Shown here: positions 33,600 to 44,829 of the stretch, one piece after another
Position numbering within the stretch: the stretch's first letter is position 1
Layout: the number at the start of each line of letters is the position of its first letter
From: Corbicula japonica
Taxonomy: Eukaryota; Mollusca; Bivalvia; Venerida; Cyrenidae
Assembly (NCBI GenBank): GCA_038501625.1
Contig: JAZAYU010000366.1
Coordinates: 186,001 to 250,000, forward strand
DNA length: 64,000 nt
Direction of reading: 5' to 3'
Translations under genes and position numbers: made by a program
The notes under the pieces: model-generated
The model's input: only the letters and a program-made list of their open reading frames with translations
What the model was told of the DNA's origin: nothing
The model's database searches: none

Positions 33600-35290
33600 A
33601 TTAAAGTAGCAACTGAAAACGGGTTTGATCGGAAGAAAATTAAAGCATCCTAGCCGTCGAAGCGGGACCTAGAACTTTCAACAGCCGATGCGCACTTTAC
33701 AGACTTTAAAGACAAGTGATGCTATTTGATAGAATGAATATGTTCTAAAATTAGTCCTTCCTAGTATTCATAGAGGCGCGTAGAACTTTTAACATTCGAT
33801 GCGCAGGTATTTGCTTTTCAGATAATCGATGTTAAATCAGCGACTTACAAAAAGTCAGCATTCATTTCTAGCAGTAATAGTATAGTTCTGGCTGTGGCCA
33901 ATAAATGAGGTAAGTAGATAAGTTAGTTAACATGTATTAGCTTCAGCAGAGAAGCGACGCCACTGCAACTTTTTAGCTGGACATCTTTAAAGCGGCATTA
34001 CTTCAATTTAACCCGTTCTTGTATGAAGTATTACATGTAGTTGGAATTTTAGGCACACATTTGCAGCATTAGTTCGGGCTAATAAAATTTTAATTCACTA
34101 AAATAACTTGAATTTGGTCCGCACGACTAAAAGCGAAAGTAGGATTTCCGAAACGTCACGGAAATCGAGATCGCGCATGAAGTGGTCTCTTCGTCAAAAA
34201 TCAATGCTAAATAAACCTCCATTATATTTAGCTTCTTAAAAGTTCGTTTACGATAATTCAACAATATCATTGAAAATCCCTTCTATAAGAAAGAATTCGA
34301 TCGGACCTTTTGTGTTCTGTTAGAGAGTTTATATATTGGAGTCTATATGGACAAATATGATTTTTCAGTAGTATATTCTTACTTAAGTTTAGGGCTGGGG
34401 CTTTAAACCCATATTAGCAAATTATTTTGCCACTGGTTGTGCTCGTTTTGTGGTGTCTAATTTGAACTGAATCTCTTATAAACTCATACTTTCTTTTTCT
34501 AGCTACTTTGTGGCTGCGTGGGATGGCTGTTATTGTCTGGTTGTCTGGCAATTCATGATTCGCATATTTCATTTTTGTTGTCATTATTTGTGTAACAAGA
34601 TCAATTTCTTGTTAAAGTCAAGAAGATAGCCCGAGTGAAGCACAATTAAACTTGGTATCGTCAACCTCTACACCGATTTACAACACATTCCACACCGCAC
34701 TCACTAAACTATTCATACAGTTGGCGAAAATAACCTCAACTTTTCAAAAAAAACAACAACATTATTTTACGAAGTTAGAAATCCCAATTATATACAACAG
34801 TTTTATTTTAATATTTGAACAAAATTAATTTTCATTTTTCTGGACGAATTATGGGTCATGTATTATATTTATTATTTAACTATTAATAGATGATGTTTAA
34901 TACGTCCATCTAGTTTGACCCAAGAGAGATAAGAGGGTTACTAAAAAGTTCAGAAAAGATGTTGTTTTGGTAAATACGTGATTTTTGTTACTTATGCATT
35001 CAAAATTATTGTTTTAGAAATAAAATGTATTGCTATGAACGTTTTTATGGGTAGAAACCTTAGTTTTTGAAGTGAAATTGTTAAGTGATTTTGACGGGGT
35101 AGAAGAACTTTTTAAACATGCCTTTCAATAACGGAAGTTATGTTTGATTGCTCTCCCTTTGCATGTAAATATTGTATAGGAAGGATTCACAGGTAGCCAA
35201 TATGCTAAAAATAGATTCACAGATAAGAATTGACCTTAGCACAAATTTTGTATGACTTGCATTCAATTTACTATAAATTAGCTTGTGTTG
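33600..35290. other. intergenic with an R4 fragment
   Basis: No gene recognised. A diverged R4-like piece with TTTGGTGTGCTCG-type sequence and TTCATGATTCGCATATTTCA ending is at about 34395-34575. Confidence 0.4.
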
Positions 35291-35299
35291 AGGCATGGA

Positions 35300-35560
35300 T
35301 CTGAAACCAAAATCTTTAAAAAAAGTTTAGTAAGACACAACAATGTTGCTATGGTGTTTGTAAAGGTGACTCGAGGTATACAGACAAAGATGGCATGAAA
35401 GATTTATCTTTATACCCTTTCCAAAACCAAAAACAAATGAACATAAGTTCAAAAAGTGGATAAGTGCATGTGGTCGGCTGTATTTTATAATTGACAAAGC
35501 AAAAAATTTAAAAAAAGTGGACATGCAAATTCAGTTGATATATTGTTGGAGGAAAAGGAC
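35300..35560 (+). pseudogene. THAP-type zinc-finger relic
   Basis: Three frames together recall a THAP finger. MDLKPKSLKK comes first, followed by stops; then CCYGVCKGDSRYTDKDGMKD in a second frame; then FPKPKTNEHKFKKWISACGR in a third frame after a shift near 35412. The second Cys-x2-His pair is not recognisable. THAP domains occur in P-element-like transposases and host genes. With frameshift and stops, this is a dead fragment. Confidence 0.55.
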
Positions 35561-37300
35561 CTTCAGAAGGAAATCCAGACTCTATTCGAGCCTCTTATAT
35601 TCCGCTTTAGGTATGGAAAATTAAGTCAATCGTTTAGCTGTAGACATTTTATTTTGCATGGCAGAATAGTAATATTGCTGCACCTATATAGATTTTCTCT
35701 TGTGAATTATGGTACTATAAATTTGGAACCATTTGCCCTAATCAATTAATAATAATGTCCTTCTCGTCCCCAGCTTCAATACCTGCCTTGCATCTGAAAA
35801 ACAATTAAAACAACAACAAAAACAATACATTTAATTTCTACATTTGATAAAATATACTTAATGACAATGAACAACAGGAAACAGATTGAACCAATTCATT
35901 GTCACATTTAGCAAAAAGTGTATCTTTTATTATCGGGGTACAGTTTTTATTACGCAATAACTTTTTTATTATAAATAAATTTTCATAATTTTGGTATCTA
36001 AATTACTGCAATGCATTCGGTATTATGAAACTGTGAAAAATGTTGATAATATATATATTTTCATTGTCAAAATGCAATTATCCCCACCGTCCGTTTTTAT
36101 TGTCCTTAAGTATATTAACTTAATTACTGGTAAGAATACCTACGTACATACAAATGTAATTAGCCATATTAATTTTACAATATTGTAAACATAAATATAC
36201 AGACAAGATTAGTCATGATACATCATAAAGATACTGAAACTGCACCTGTTTCTGACCACCTCCAGCTCAAGATTATATAATGCATGCTTTAACTGCTTGA
36301 TATGAAAATACTATGAGAATTTCTATGAATCTTTTCAATTAATGCTTGCCTTTTCCCTGACAAATTTAAACCTTGACACTGTAATCAAAGTTTTAGTTAA
36401 ACGTTTGAATGCTCAGGTTATGTCAGATGAGCGAAACTTAAGGTTCGGCATTTTCTGTTAAATTTACAGCAAATATCTTATCACAAGGAACCATTGTTTA
36501 CACTGTATTGTACCACCTTCCTAGTAATGTGTATCATGTGGTACTGATAACACAAATTGATGACGTAGCTGTGAATCCTTCCTATTGAAAGGTTCTTGTT
36601 AACCTTTATCAATTTCATTGTGATCAAAGATTTCTTACCACTAATGTGGATTGCATAAAACACATTTTTACTTTGTATCATTTAATTGCAACATCTATTT
36701 ATGTCAGAAGCTCTCATGTCTATGTTTTGTTATATCTAGCCTAATTAAACGTTTTTATTACATTTCTTAACTTATGTGGACAATATCGACTTCCTTCTAC
36801 CCAGGGATCTTTCAATCATGCTGATATTCTTCAAGATATCATAATCACATCATTGCCAGTCATATGTGATATTCAATAAAATTTACCACTTATATAACTA
36901 CTTATACTTGATCTCTATTTCATATCATAGGCCAAACAACTATTCAATTCATCTACAATCACATGGATCCAACCACAACTTGGCTCAGGGACATTACATC
37001 ATTAGCATGAATTTCGTCCACATATAACACGCGTGTGTTATACTTTTCTTGTTAAAGATACAACTGACTTTTTATATATGCTTAAAGAAAGCAAATGTTT
37101 CGTAGCATGATTAAGGGTTACTGGCTGGTCTGTTGTCTGGCCTGTGACCCAGTAGTAGAAACCCTTTTATCACTTATGACATTTTTATAATGACTGGCAT
37201 GGACATCGGCCTATAAAATTAATATAACATCTTTTAGGAACAATTTTATAATCTCATATTGCCTGTCAAAATTCTATTCTGTTTAGGTTTGCCCATTGTT
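35560..37300. other. intergenic, nothing recognised
   Basis: AT-rich with scattered short ORFs lacking family resemblance. Confidence 0.5.
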
Positions 37301-37430
37301 TTCTCGTTTAGGGCAAACCCCTTTTTATATCTGGGCACCAATCGTCGATTATAGTGGAAAGGTATCAATCTGAAAATACCGCATTAAAGGTTCCATGTTT
37401 ACCATCATACATCGTACTGTCGTCATTGCA
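37300..37430. repeat. R8 repeat fragment
   Basis: TTTAGGGCAAACCCCTTTTT, then AATCTGAAAATACCGCATTA and AAGGTTCCATG, the order seen at 50250. Confidence 0.6.
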
Positions 37431-37734
37431 CTTCGTTATAAAAATAACACTATCCTCCAAAAAGCAAAGAGTATTTCAATATAACATAAATGTTATAAAT
37501 GTATCTTTATTTTACATACGTTAAGAAAAGTTAGAACAGTAAAGATAAACAGCTAGGTAAGAGTTGGGTGCACGATTTCCAGAAATGGGGTTCGTTTAGG
37601 GATGTCTTTGTTAAGTTATATGAATTTTCCAACATTCTGACCAAAATCCACATGAAAATTTAATATTTATTCTCGAAAACGGATTCGAGCAACCCACTGT
37701 ACCCCCACTTTAGATCTAAAATATAGAGGATATT

Positions 37735-38130
37735 TGATTTTACCAGTGTAAGATAGAAATATATATCACCGAGTGAGCTCCGGAATTCGTATTTTCACGA
37801 GTGAAAATGCATGATTCCGGAGTTCACGAGTGAAATAAAATTCTATCTTCCACTAGTAAAAACACGTTTTCTTTTTATTTTATGCTTTTATTGCACAATT
37901 TATGTGAATTTGTCATAAAAAAATCCATGAAATGCCTCTAAAAACGTTTGATTCTGACGTGACGTCACGACGTCATATACCCAAACTTTTGCCTGTTTTG
38001 TTAACGTTCTCATTCGGAACGTTATGTACGTTTGGGTACCAACGTGAAAAAATAGTTAAAATAAAAATGATAGTCCACAGTTTGAAAACAGTGAAATACC
38101 ACTTTTATTTCACCGGGAAAATTCTATAAT
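37735..38130. repeat. palindrome-rich segment
   Basis: AGATAGAA and TTCTATCT arms surround CTCCGGAATTCGTATTTTCA / GAAAATGCATGATTCCGGAG. Further dyads follow around GACGTGACGTCACGACGTCA. Possibly a decayed foldback element. Confidence 0.4.
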
Positions 38131-38604
38131 TCACTGGAAAGCATAAAGTAAAAATATCCATAATTACACACAAAAAAAAAACAACAAAACAAACAACAAA
38201 CAACATCTTTAAAAAATTAACAATGAGTAAATATGATACTGACAACAAAATGTTGTGTAATTTTGTCTAAAAGCTGTAAGCAATATATTTGTTTAATTTT
38301 GTTTTACCTAGAATCTTATGGTCGCGAAAATATTAGTGAAAAGAAATAAAATGTTGAGTTCTCTCTTCATAATTTATGGTTTTGTAAAATGACCTATACT
38401 ATACTACAACTTATACAACATAACTGTACTAAACTACAACTTATGTCAAAACCCAATTTTAACCTTAAACCCTTCGGTTTTTTTCTCCAAAATTTATATG
38501 TATCATTTATGAAATTTCTTTCATTTCCATAAAATAACATGAACTTCACATAAATGATACCCGATTTTTTTGTTGTTGAATGAAGCTTCCGGCTGATTCT
38601 TTTG

Positions 38605-38751
38605 GTGCCCAAGGTTATAAAGCTGAGATTGGAAACCAGTCTCAAATCTCAAGTATCTGATTGGCTGAAATGGCGACCAGTCGCATTTTCAGCCAATCAG
38701 ATGCTTGAGATTTGAGACTGGTTTCCATTCTCAGCTTTATAACCTTGGGAC
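38605..38751. mobile_element. R2 palindromic MITE, full copy
   Basis: GGTGCCCAAGGTTATAAAGC start and GCTTTATAACCTTGG end with the usual stem GATTGGCTGAAATGGCGACC. Confidence 0.85.
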
Positions 38752-38945
38752 TGGGTCTTATTATACTAAATACATAAAATAAATAATAACATAGTTGTGA
38801 AGCTTAAAAATACACGATATCTTTTAATTATTATTTTTTTACATTTCTTTACCGAAAATATTTAAAAATACGACAGAAGCTCTGAAGTTTTGGGAAGCCA
38901 AACAATACATTTTAGCGGGCTTGAGAGCTTTGGCTTTTACCAATT

Positions 38946-39191
38946 GGGGCACGCCACGGGCAAAGGTACCGTTGGTCATATTTTGTGACATTTTAGCTGT
39001 TACTATATTGAGAAAGAACTTACAATAAAATATTATTTTCTCATAACTAAAACGTGGTTTTGTAACACATTTTGTTAATAAAATGGTATTTTTACAGCGA
39101 AATGTAAATAATTAATGTCGTCTGCTCAACATTATTACGTCATTTCAAGGATTGACGTCAACCGTCCGAAGGTACCTTTTCCCTTTTCCCA
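38946..39191. mobile_element. R3 MITE, full copy
   Basis: GGGGCACGCCACGGGCAAAG at left and GGTACCTTTTCCC at right; includes CAGCTAAAATGTC-type and TTACGTCATTTCAAGGATTG blocks. Confidence 0.8.
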
Positions 39192-39590
39192 AATTATATT
39201 GAACAATTACATGTTTTAAATAAAACACAAACAATATCTTTTCATTATTTTGTTGCTTATTTAGCACAAAACTATTTCATCTGACATACAGTAATTGCAA
39301 ATTTGATTGGAATCAGAAGGCGTTTACTTTCTAGATAAACAACTATGCTTTGTTGCATAACTTGTAAGTGAAATAATTTTGTTTTGTTGAAACTCATTAA
39401 TTCCTTTGAAAAAAAACAAACAAACGGATATAAATTCCTTCAAAACAATTGAAAAACCTAGATACAATAGTTTCGTCTAGTTTCTTGATAAGATAACCTT
39501 CTCCAAACTTGAGATACAGTGACATTCACACAAAACAACAGAGAAATATATTCCACGAATAAAAACACAAGGTAAAATATTCAACTAAAT

Positions 39591-39706
39591 GGGGCGCGCC
39601 ACGGGAAAAGGTACAATAATAATTAATGTCGTCTGCTCAACTTTATGACGTCATTTCAAGGATTGACGTCAAGTGTCCGAAGGTACCTTTTCCCGTAACG
39701 CGCCCC
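39591..39706. mobile_element. R3 MITE, internally deleted
   Basis: Perfect termini GGGGCGCGCCACGGGAAAAG and CTTTTCCCGTAACGCGCCCC with one arm's interior missing. Confidence 0.85.
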
Positions 39707-40084
39707 AAATAAGGCAACAAAAACACAAAAAGGGAAATCCATAGAAAATAATCCTTAACACAAAAGCACATAGCCCTCAACGAATTGTCTTGTTTTCGAA
39801 AATCAGTGACGCCCGCACAAAATGGTCAATGCTTTAGATGCATGTCAAAATGCACAAAAATATCCTTAGTGATTTTGTTTTATTATTTCGTTAATCATAT
39901 ATATATAAGCAAAATAATCCTCATTGAGTTATATTGCAATTGTTAAACAGCCAGTCCCTCAAAATAGTCCCCGGCTTCACGAAATTCTGCAAAATGTTGT
40001 TGTTTTCTATATTTAGGTGTCATTGGTCACATTTGGGTGACCTATATTTAGGGGTCATCGGTCACATTTTTATTGACATTTAAG

Positions 40085-40345
40085 TTGTTACAATATTTAG
40101 CTTTCATCGGTCACATTTTTATTGACATTTAAGTTGTTACTATATTTAGAAATTCATAAAGAACTTACGATTATTTATTCATTTTCAAAACTTATAGGTG
40201 ATCTGGTAACACATTTTGACTATATAATGTTATTTTCACCACAAAATGCGAAATTAGGGATTTCTTCTGCAAACTTTTGACATAATTTCAGCAATTTCAG
40301 TTACGTCGATTTCACGGTAAAACTTTTCCCCGTGAAGGGCCGCTG
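40085..40345. mobile_element. R3 MITE overlapping the GPCR 3' end
   Basis: The minus strand reads CACGGGGAAAAGTTTTACCG, CGACGTAACTGAAATTGCTG, TTTGCAGAAGAAATC, TAACATTATA, GTTACCAGATCACC and TAGTAACAACTTAAATGTC. This is the same order as other R3 copies. Its outer end has a small tandem duplication (40030-40140). Confidence 0.75.
40174..40179 (-). terminator. poly(A) signal of the GPCR gene, inside the MITE
   Basis: AATAAA on the minus strand about 120 bp after the stop. Confidence 0.45.
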
Positions 40346-40545
40346 AAAACGTAACAACTGGTTTCCGCATCCCTTATCGACGAACTTTCTTAATACGTTT
40401 CGCAGTGCCTCTCGGAACACACTGAACCGCTGGGTGTAGAGGATCGGATCTATGACTGGGAGTAGAAACATTGCAGTGAGCACCAGTGATCGAATGACAC
40501 GTGTTTCCGGTCTATCCTGTGTGCAGTTTATACCGCATCCAAGAC
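40301..40545 (-). CDS. GPCR fragment exon d (TM7, helix 8, stop)
   Basis: Acceptor TTTTATTTCTTGTAG; TM7 with DPILY, basic helix 8 FREALRNVLRKF, then a tail ending TVKST and TAA. Confidence 0.8.
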
Positions 40546-43132
40546 CTACAAGAAATAAAATGTAAAAGGTTTAATGTTAACCTTTACACCATATATACGG
40601 ATTTAATCGCATTTGCGATCAGTATAGATCCAGATCAATTGGCACATGTGTGCTATCCGATCTGGATCTACACTGGTCGCCTCTCGCCTCAGATTATAAA
40701 ATCTCTATCACAAAGTGTTGTTATTTTCCAATTCCGTATCACTACAGAGTATTGTGTTCTATGCGACGTCAAAACTACTCTGTGTATGCTGATCGTAATT
40801 TTTCGGTACTCTTCGGCACATACCGAACTCCAAAATCAGGAAATTTCCGACGCTGTCATACAGCCATTTCGATATTCTTACGTCATTCATAAATGCGAAA
40901 CACTACTGCGTTACAATCGCTTTTACTTCTACATGTATTGAGTTAACCATATCTTTGAATGAATTTTTATTGTTTCATGTGTTTAAAATTGTTTTAGATA
41001 GATGGCTATATAATAAAAGGAAAAATAATATCACTATGCAGTTTGTAGTTTCATGATGCGTATGTAAGCCAAATCAGGTTCGATCTTCGGTCTCGTGTGA
41101 TATTGTTTACACACGAAACTCGTGCGATACGAACCTACAGACTGCAAACTGTTATAATATTCCAGTTATATTGAGCATTCTTCGTGAACTTATCAAGCAC
41201 CGTGTTTGATAGAAAAAATACTTCAATTAAACATCAAGATGCTATATGGCAAAACTCACCCAGAACGGTCAAAATAAAATATGGTAACGAACATCCCACA
41301 TAGGCGCACATAAACACCACCACTGTACGACAGGTCTTCAGGAATTTTCGACGACGCATTTCCAGAATGCTAGTAGCTTCACTTTTGCTTCTCTCCGTCT
41401 TTTTTGATGTCAGTTTTTCTTCCCCTACAATGGTCTCCTGCTTTTTAATTCTCTTTTTTTCTTCTCCTACAATGAAAATTATAGAGCTAGATACAATAAA
41501 TATATTGCATATATCGCTTCTTGTAAACACAACATAAAACGCTGTTTCTTGATAAGTTATACTATCTTGATAATTCGTTTCATAATCAACTACCATTCAT
41601 CGTTTCTCTTTTAACATTACGTTTTAGTCGCTTACTAGTCACATTTTTACTTTCCTCTCGTATAATCACCCTTTATTTTGCTTACCATTTCCTTTCTTGC
41701 TCTCGTGAGTTTTTGTCCCTTCAGAAACAGTAGCAGCTTCGTCGACCATATAAGCTTTGTTGTCATGTCCATTCCACTTTCGGTTCTCTTCGGATCGGTT
41801 CAAACCTAAATATTTAAATATTCTTTGTAAACCTGACTATATAAATATTTTAAGTAAAGCTGAATGTAAGGATATTCTTAGTAAACCTGAATATATGAAT
41901 ATTCTTATTAAACCTAATATATGAATACTCTTAGTAAACCTGAATATATAAATATTTTAGTAAACCTGAATATAAGAATATTTTTAGTTAAACTGAATAT
42001 ATTAATATTTTAGTAAACCTGAATAGATGAATATTTTTAGAAAACCTGAATATATGAATATTTTTAGTAAACATGAATATATGAATATTTTTAGTAAACC
42101 TGAATATATAAATATTTTAGTTAACCTGACTTTATGAATATTATTAGTAAAACAGAATATATGAATATTTTAGTAAACATGGATATTTGAATTTTTTAGT
42201 AACCCTGAACATATGAATATTCTTATTAATATCCTTAATTCTTAGTTATTCTTGGTAAACATGAATACATGAATATTCTTGGTTGTTTCTCCATATGTTG
42301 TTAGTGTGTTTGTAAATCGTGGGGTGAAAGCAAGAAGGTTTAAATTATAAATGATAGTGCCTCAAGCTGGGAGCGAACTCGCACCGTCACGGCGACAGTG
42401 CCTAGCCCTGCAATTCCTCCGATTGAGCTAACCGGGACAACCCCAAAAAAGGTTGATCGGTTAGCCCTGATATACGTAACAATCACTGCATGACATCGGT
42501 AACGGGTAAATTTACTGATAACAGTACTGACTATAAAATCTGCTTCTCTTTATTTCTTATTACTTTGATATCGCCATTTAATGTACAAGCAAAACTATTG
42601 TAACTGCATATAAATAGAGACGGTTATGGAATAATTTCGCATATACGTGACGAGATGTGAGTTTATTAATTGTGTATTTCGAATTAAGTTACTGTTACAG
42701 CTGAACGATGCTGAAATGAAATATAGACAGTCTGAACTTCAAGGTAATTAAACGGCTCAACAAGAAAGGAAACCCAACACTGTTTATTTTAATTATATTG
42801 ACGTAAATCATATTAATTAAGTATGTAAATAATTATTGAATGTATTTTGGTCTTATATGTGCATGTTGATATTTCGGGAACATGAAATAATTGTATATTA
42901 GTCGTAAGGTTTTATGTAAAGGTGCAAAATATTGATTTTGGTATAATATATCTCATATCTGTTCAAAGTGATAAAGTATCAGGTTTCTTTGTTTGCTGAA
43001 TATAGTATTGAAAATCTTTAATACACGTATTAATAGAAAAAACCTGATTCGTCCATGTTTTCTTCTCCTTCGATGCCTTTGACTTCTATATTCTCCATTT
43101 CTCCACGCCACTTTATGTTCGTTAACTGAATT
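40301..43132 (-). CDS. rhodopsin-family GPCR, 3' exons only (ICL3, TM6, TM7, tail)
   Basis: Exons 43044-43132, 41686-41805, 41260-41466 and 40301-40545, joined in phase 1, give 220 residues. The first two exons and part of the third encode a long charged third intracellular loop. TM6 follows a basic stretch (EMRRRKFLKTCR, then VVVFMCAYVGCSLPYFILTV, with Pro in the helix). After a short loop with two cysteines comes TM7, VIRSLVLTAMFLLPVIDPILYTQRF, with DPILY in place of NPxxY, then a basic helix 8. The ligand is unknown. TM1-TM5 are not found on this strand before the window's end, so they lie farther upstream or are missing. The stop and last ~14 codons are in an R3 MITE. Confidence 0.75.
40577..40682. 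mobile_element. R1 MITE, one half, in the last GPCR intron
   Basis: TTAACCTTTACACC, GTATAGATCCAGATCAATTG and ATCTGGATCTACACTGGTCG; starts about 30 bp from the last exon. Confidence 0.6.
41260..41466 (-). CDS. GPCR fragment exon c (ICL3 end and TM6)
   Basis: Acceptor ATTTTCATTGTAG, donor CTGG|GTGAGT. TM6 with the conserved proline, preceded by basic MRRRKFLK. A second in-frame acceptor lies 42 nt inside. Confidence 0.8.
41686..41805 (-). CDS. GPCR fragment exon b (third intracellular loop)
   Basis: Acceptor AAATATTTAG, donor AATG|GTAAGC. Encodes LNRSEENRKWNGHDNKAYMV and a Lys/Glu-rich end, phase 1 at both ends. Confidence 0.65.
41810..42270. repeat. ~29-bp minisatellite in a GPCR intron
   Basis: Units of AGTAAACCTGAATATATGAA plus TATTTTT, about 16 imperfect copies. 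Confidence 0.9.
42356..42540 (-). mobile_element. tRNA-headed SINE (R5)
   Basis: On the minus strand: GTCAGTACTGTTATCAG body, GGGGTTGTCCCGGTTAGCTC head, GTGCGAGTTCGCTCCC B-box. Same order as at 29096. Confidence 0.75.
42755..43003. mobile_element. MITE with CTCAACAARAAARGAAACC ends (R9), diverged copy
   Basis: CTCAACAAGAAAGGAAACCC at left and GGTTTCTTTGTTTGCTGA at right, about 250 bp. It matches the better copy at 48590-48846 in ends and length. Confidence 0.6.
43044..43132 (-). CDS. GPCR fragment exon a (third intracellular loop)
   Basis: Acceptor TTTCTATAG and a weak donor TCAG|GTTTTT. Encodes IQLTNIKWRGEMENIEVKGI and an acidic end, phase 2 in and phase 1 out. Confidence 0.5.
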
Positions 43133-43149
43133 CTATAGAAACATAAAGA

Positions 43150-43670
43150 TTTCACGTAATACAGTTACCATTAGTATTACACTTGTATTTAAAACCGTGT
43201 TTGCTAAAACCAGACATACATGCAAATAGTTTCTATAGACCTTTTCGATATAAACATTACTGAAAATATTTTCTATAGACCTTTTCTATTTTATTATTAA
43301 TTAACAGACAAAAAACATCACATTTATATGAAGAATATTAAACTGGGCTAATACGATAATTGCTGGGCCAATATGAGAAAGTGAATTAATAAACTGAAAA
43401 AAACTGAATTACAGCAAATATGCAAAAATGTTTCTTTGTTTTTATTATAACTGTGATCATGTTGTACTGATGATTGATGTAGTAGAATACAAATTACTGC
43501 GGTAAACAGAAAAATAACAAATTCCTGATTAAAAATCTCAATGACATAATTTCTATATTGAACTTTGTAATTAAATTTTCGTCCAGTTTTACTTGCGAAC
43601 ATGATGAAGAACAATACAATCAACCACTTTAAATAATCTTAAGGGTACAAATACCAATTACCTTTTTTCT
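43150..43670. other. AT-rich spacer upstream of the GPCR exons
   Basis: A 91-codon hydrophobic minus-strand ORF (43348-43623) has no GPCR signature residues and is probably chance. Confidence 0.45.
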
Positions 43671-43679
43671 ATAGATAGG

Positions 43680-43950
43680 CGCCTTTATACCCCTCGAGGT
43701 TTCATTTTCGTTAATAATTTGTGGCGTCCATTTTGAAATTGGTCATTGCATAATTATGCCCATGGCTTCTCTACTTTTTGGCTGTGTGGGGAAGCTGGAT
43801 GTGGCCATTCCTGATATGCATTTTTCACTTTTCTATTAGAAAATGAATGTTAAATAACCATGCACTATTCTCCTCACTACTATCTGGGTATGTTGGGAGG
43901 TTGTGTCTACTGGATGTGGCCATTCCTGGTATGCATATTTTACTTTGTTG
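43680..43950 (+). repeat. R4 repeat, two successive ends
   Basis: GATGTGGCCATTCCTGATAT occurs at about 43797, and GATGTGGCCATTCCTGGTAT at about 43913, after partial R4 bodies. Confidence 0.65.
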
Positions 43951-44696
43951 CAACTAAAATTACAAAGGTACGAGAAAAACAACAATGAGATAGTCCTGTT
44001 GTACAGTTGGTATTAGACTAGATTCTGCAAGTCCAAAAGGGCTCAAAAATGAGTTGAGGTAGGGCCGACAAGATATACTTTTTATTTTGGTACCAAATTA
44101 AAGCCTATTATATGGCCAAACAATCTGGACTGGCCTGCAAATTTTTTTTATTGCGAATCGTCGGAAAATAAGGGGAGATAACTCATGCCAAATCATACAA
44201 AAAATCAACAAAAAACTGACAAACTCAATGATATGACATATATTATAAAGACTTTTTTCTGTCTTCATTAAAACTTTGTCAAATAAGTTGCAAGATGCAA
44301 TATAAAGTCCAAGGTGAACAACTTATGTATATAATGTGTGAAAAACAAGAGTTATTCCCCTTTATTTTATTGAAAGATAATGTAAATCACTTATGTCCCA
44401 TTTTCTTTTGCTAGAAAGTGATATTTCTAGTGATTTTTTTAACTTAGAGAAAGGAATTACAGCACAAATTCTCCGAAAAAGCTTTTTAGACACCAATAAC
44501 CATCCAGGTCACATTATATACATTTAATTTCATACTAAAGAGCAAGCCATTTATTACAAGCCAGTTTGACAAACAGGACGTATTACAGACTCATCGGTGG
44601 CAGGAAACGTTCACAAAATGTTATCAACTCTCTTATGGCAATAATACTTATTCAAGATATTCGCCAAACTTGGTTTGAGTGATTTAATATATTTAA

Positions 44697-44816
44697 TAAC
44701 CCGTCAGATTACTTCAGTCAGACTGGAGTTATTGCCCTTTAGTTACTAATTTTGACCAAATTAGTAATTAAACGGCAATAACTCTATAGTGACTGAAGCA
44801 ATCTGACGGGTTAACT
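44697..44816. repeat. long hairpin
   Basis: AACCCGTCAGATTACTTCAG pairs with CTGAAGCAATCTGACGGGTT, and GAGTTATTGCC with GGCAATAACTC; the loop also pairs around TTAGTAATT-type sequence. Confidence 0.85.
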
Positions 44817-44829
44817 CCTCCACATTTTA

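Noticed and set aside
39950..40000. Possible terminal exon of the RRM-array gene (minus, FREAGDYFEGLAV then stop)
   Set aside because: Phase fits, but the acceptor lacks a pyrimidine tract and it would lie beyond the GPCR exons; too weak to call.
43348..43623. Hydrophobic minus-strand ORF as a missing GPCR exon
   Set aside because: Lacks DRY, conserved Cys or other TM1-TM5 landmarks, and its composition fits AT-rich DNA.
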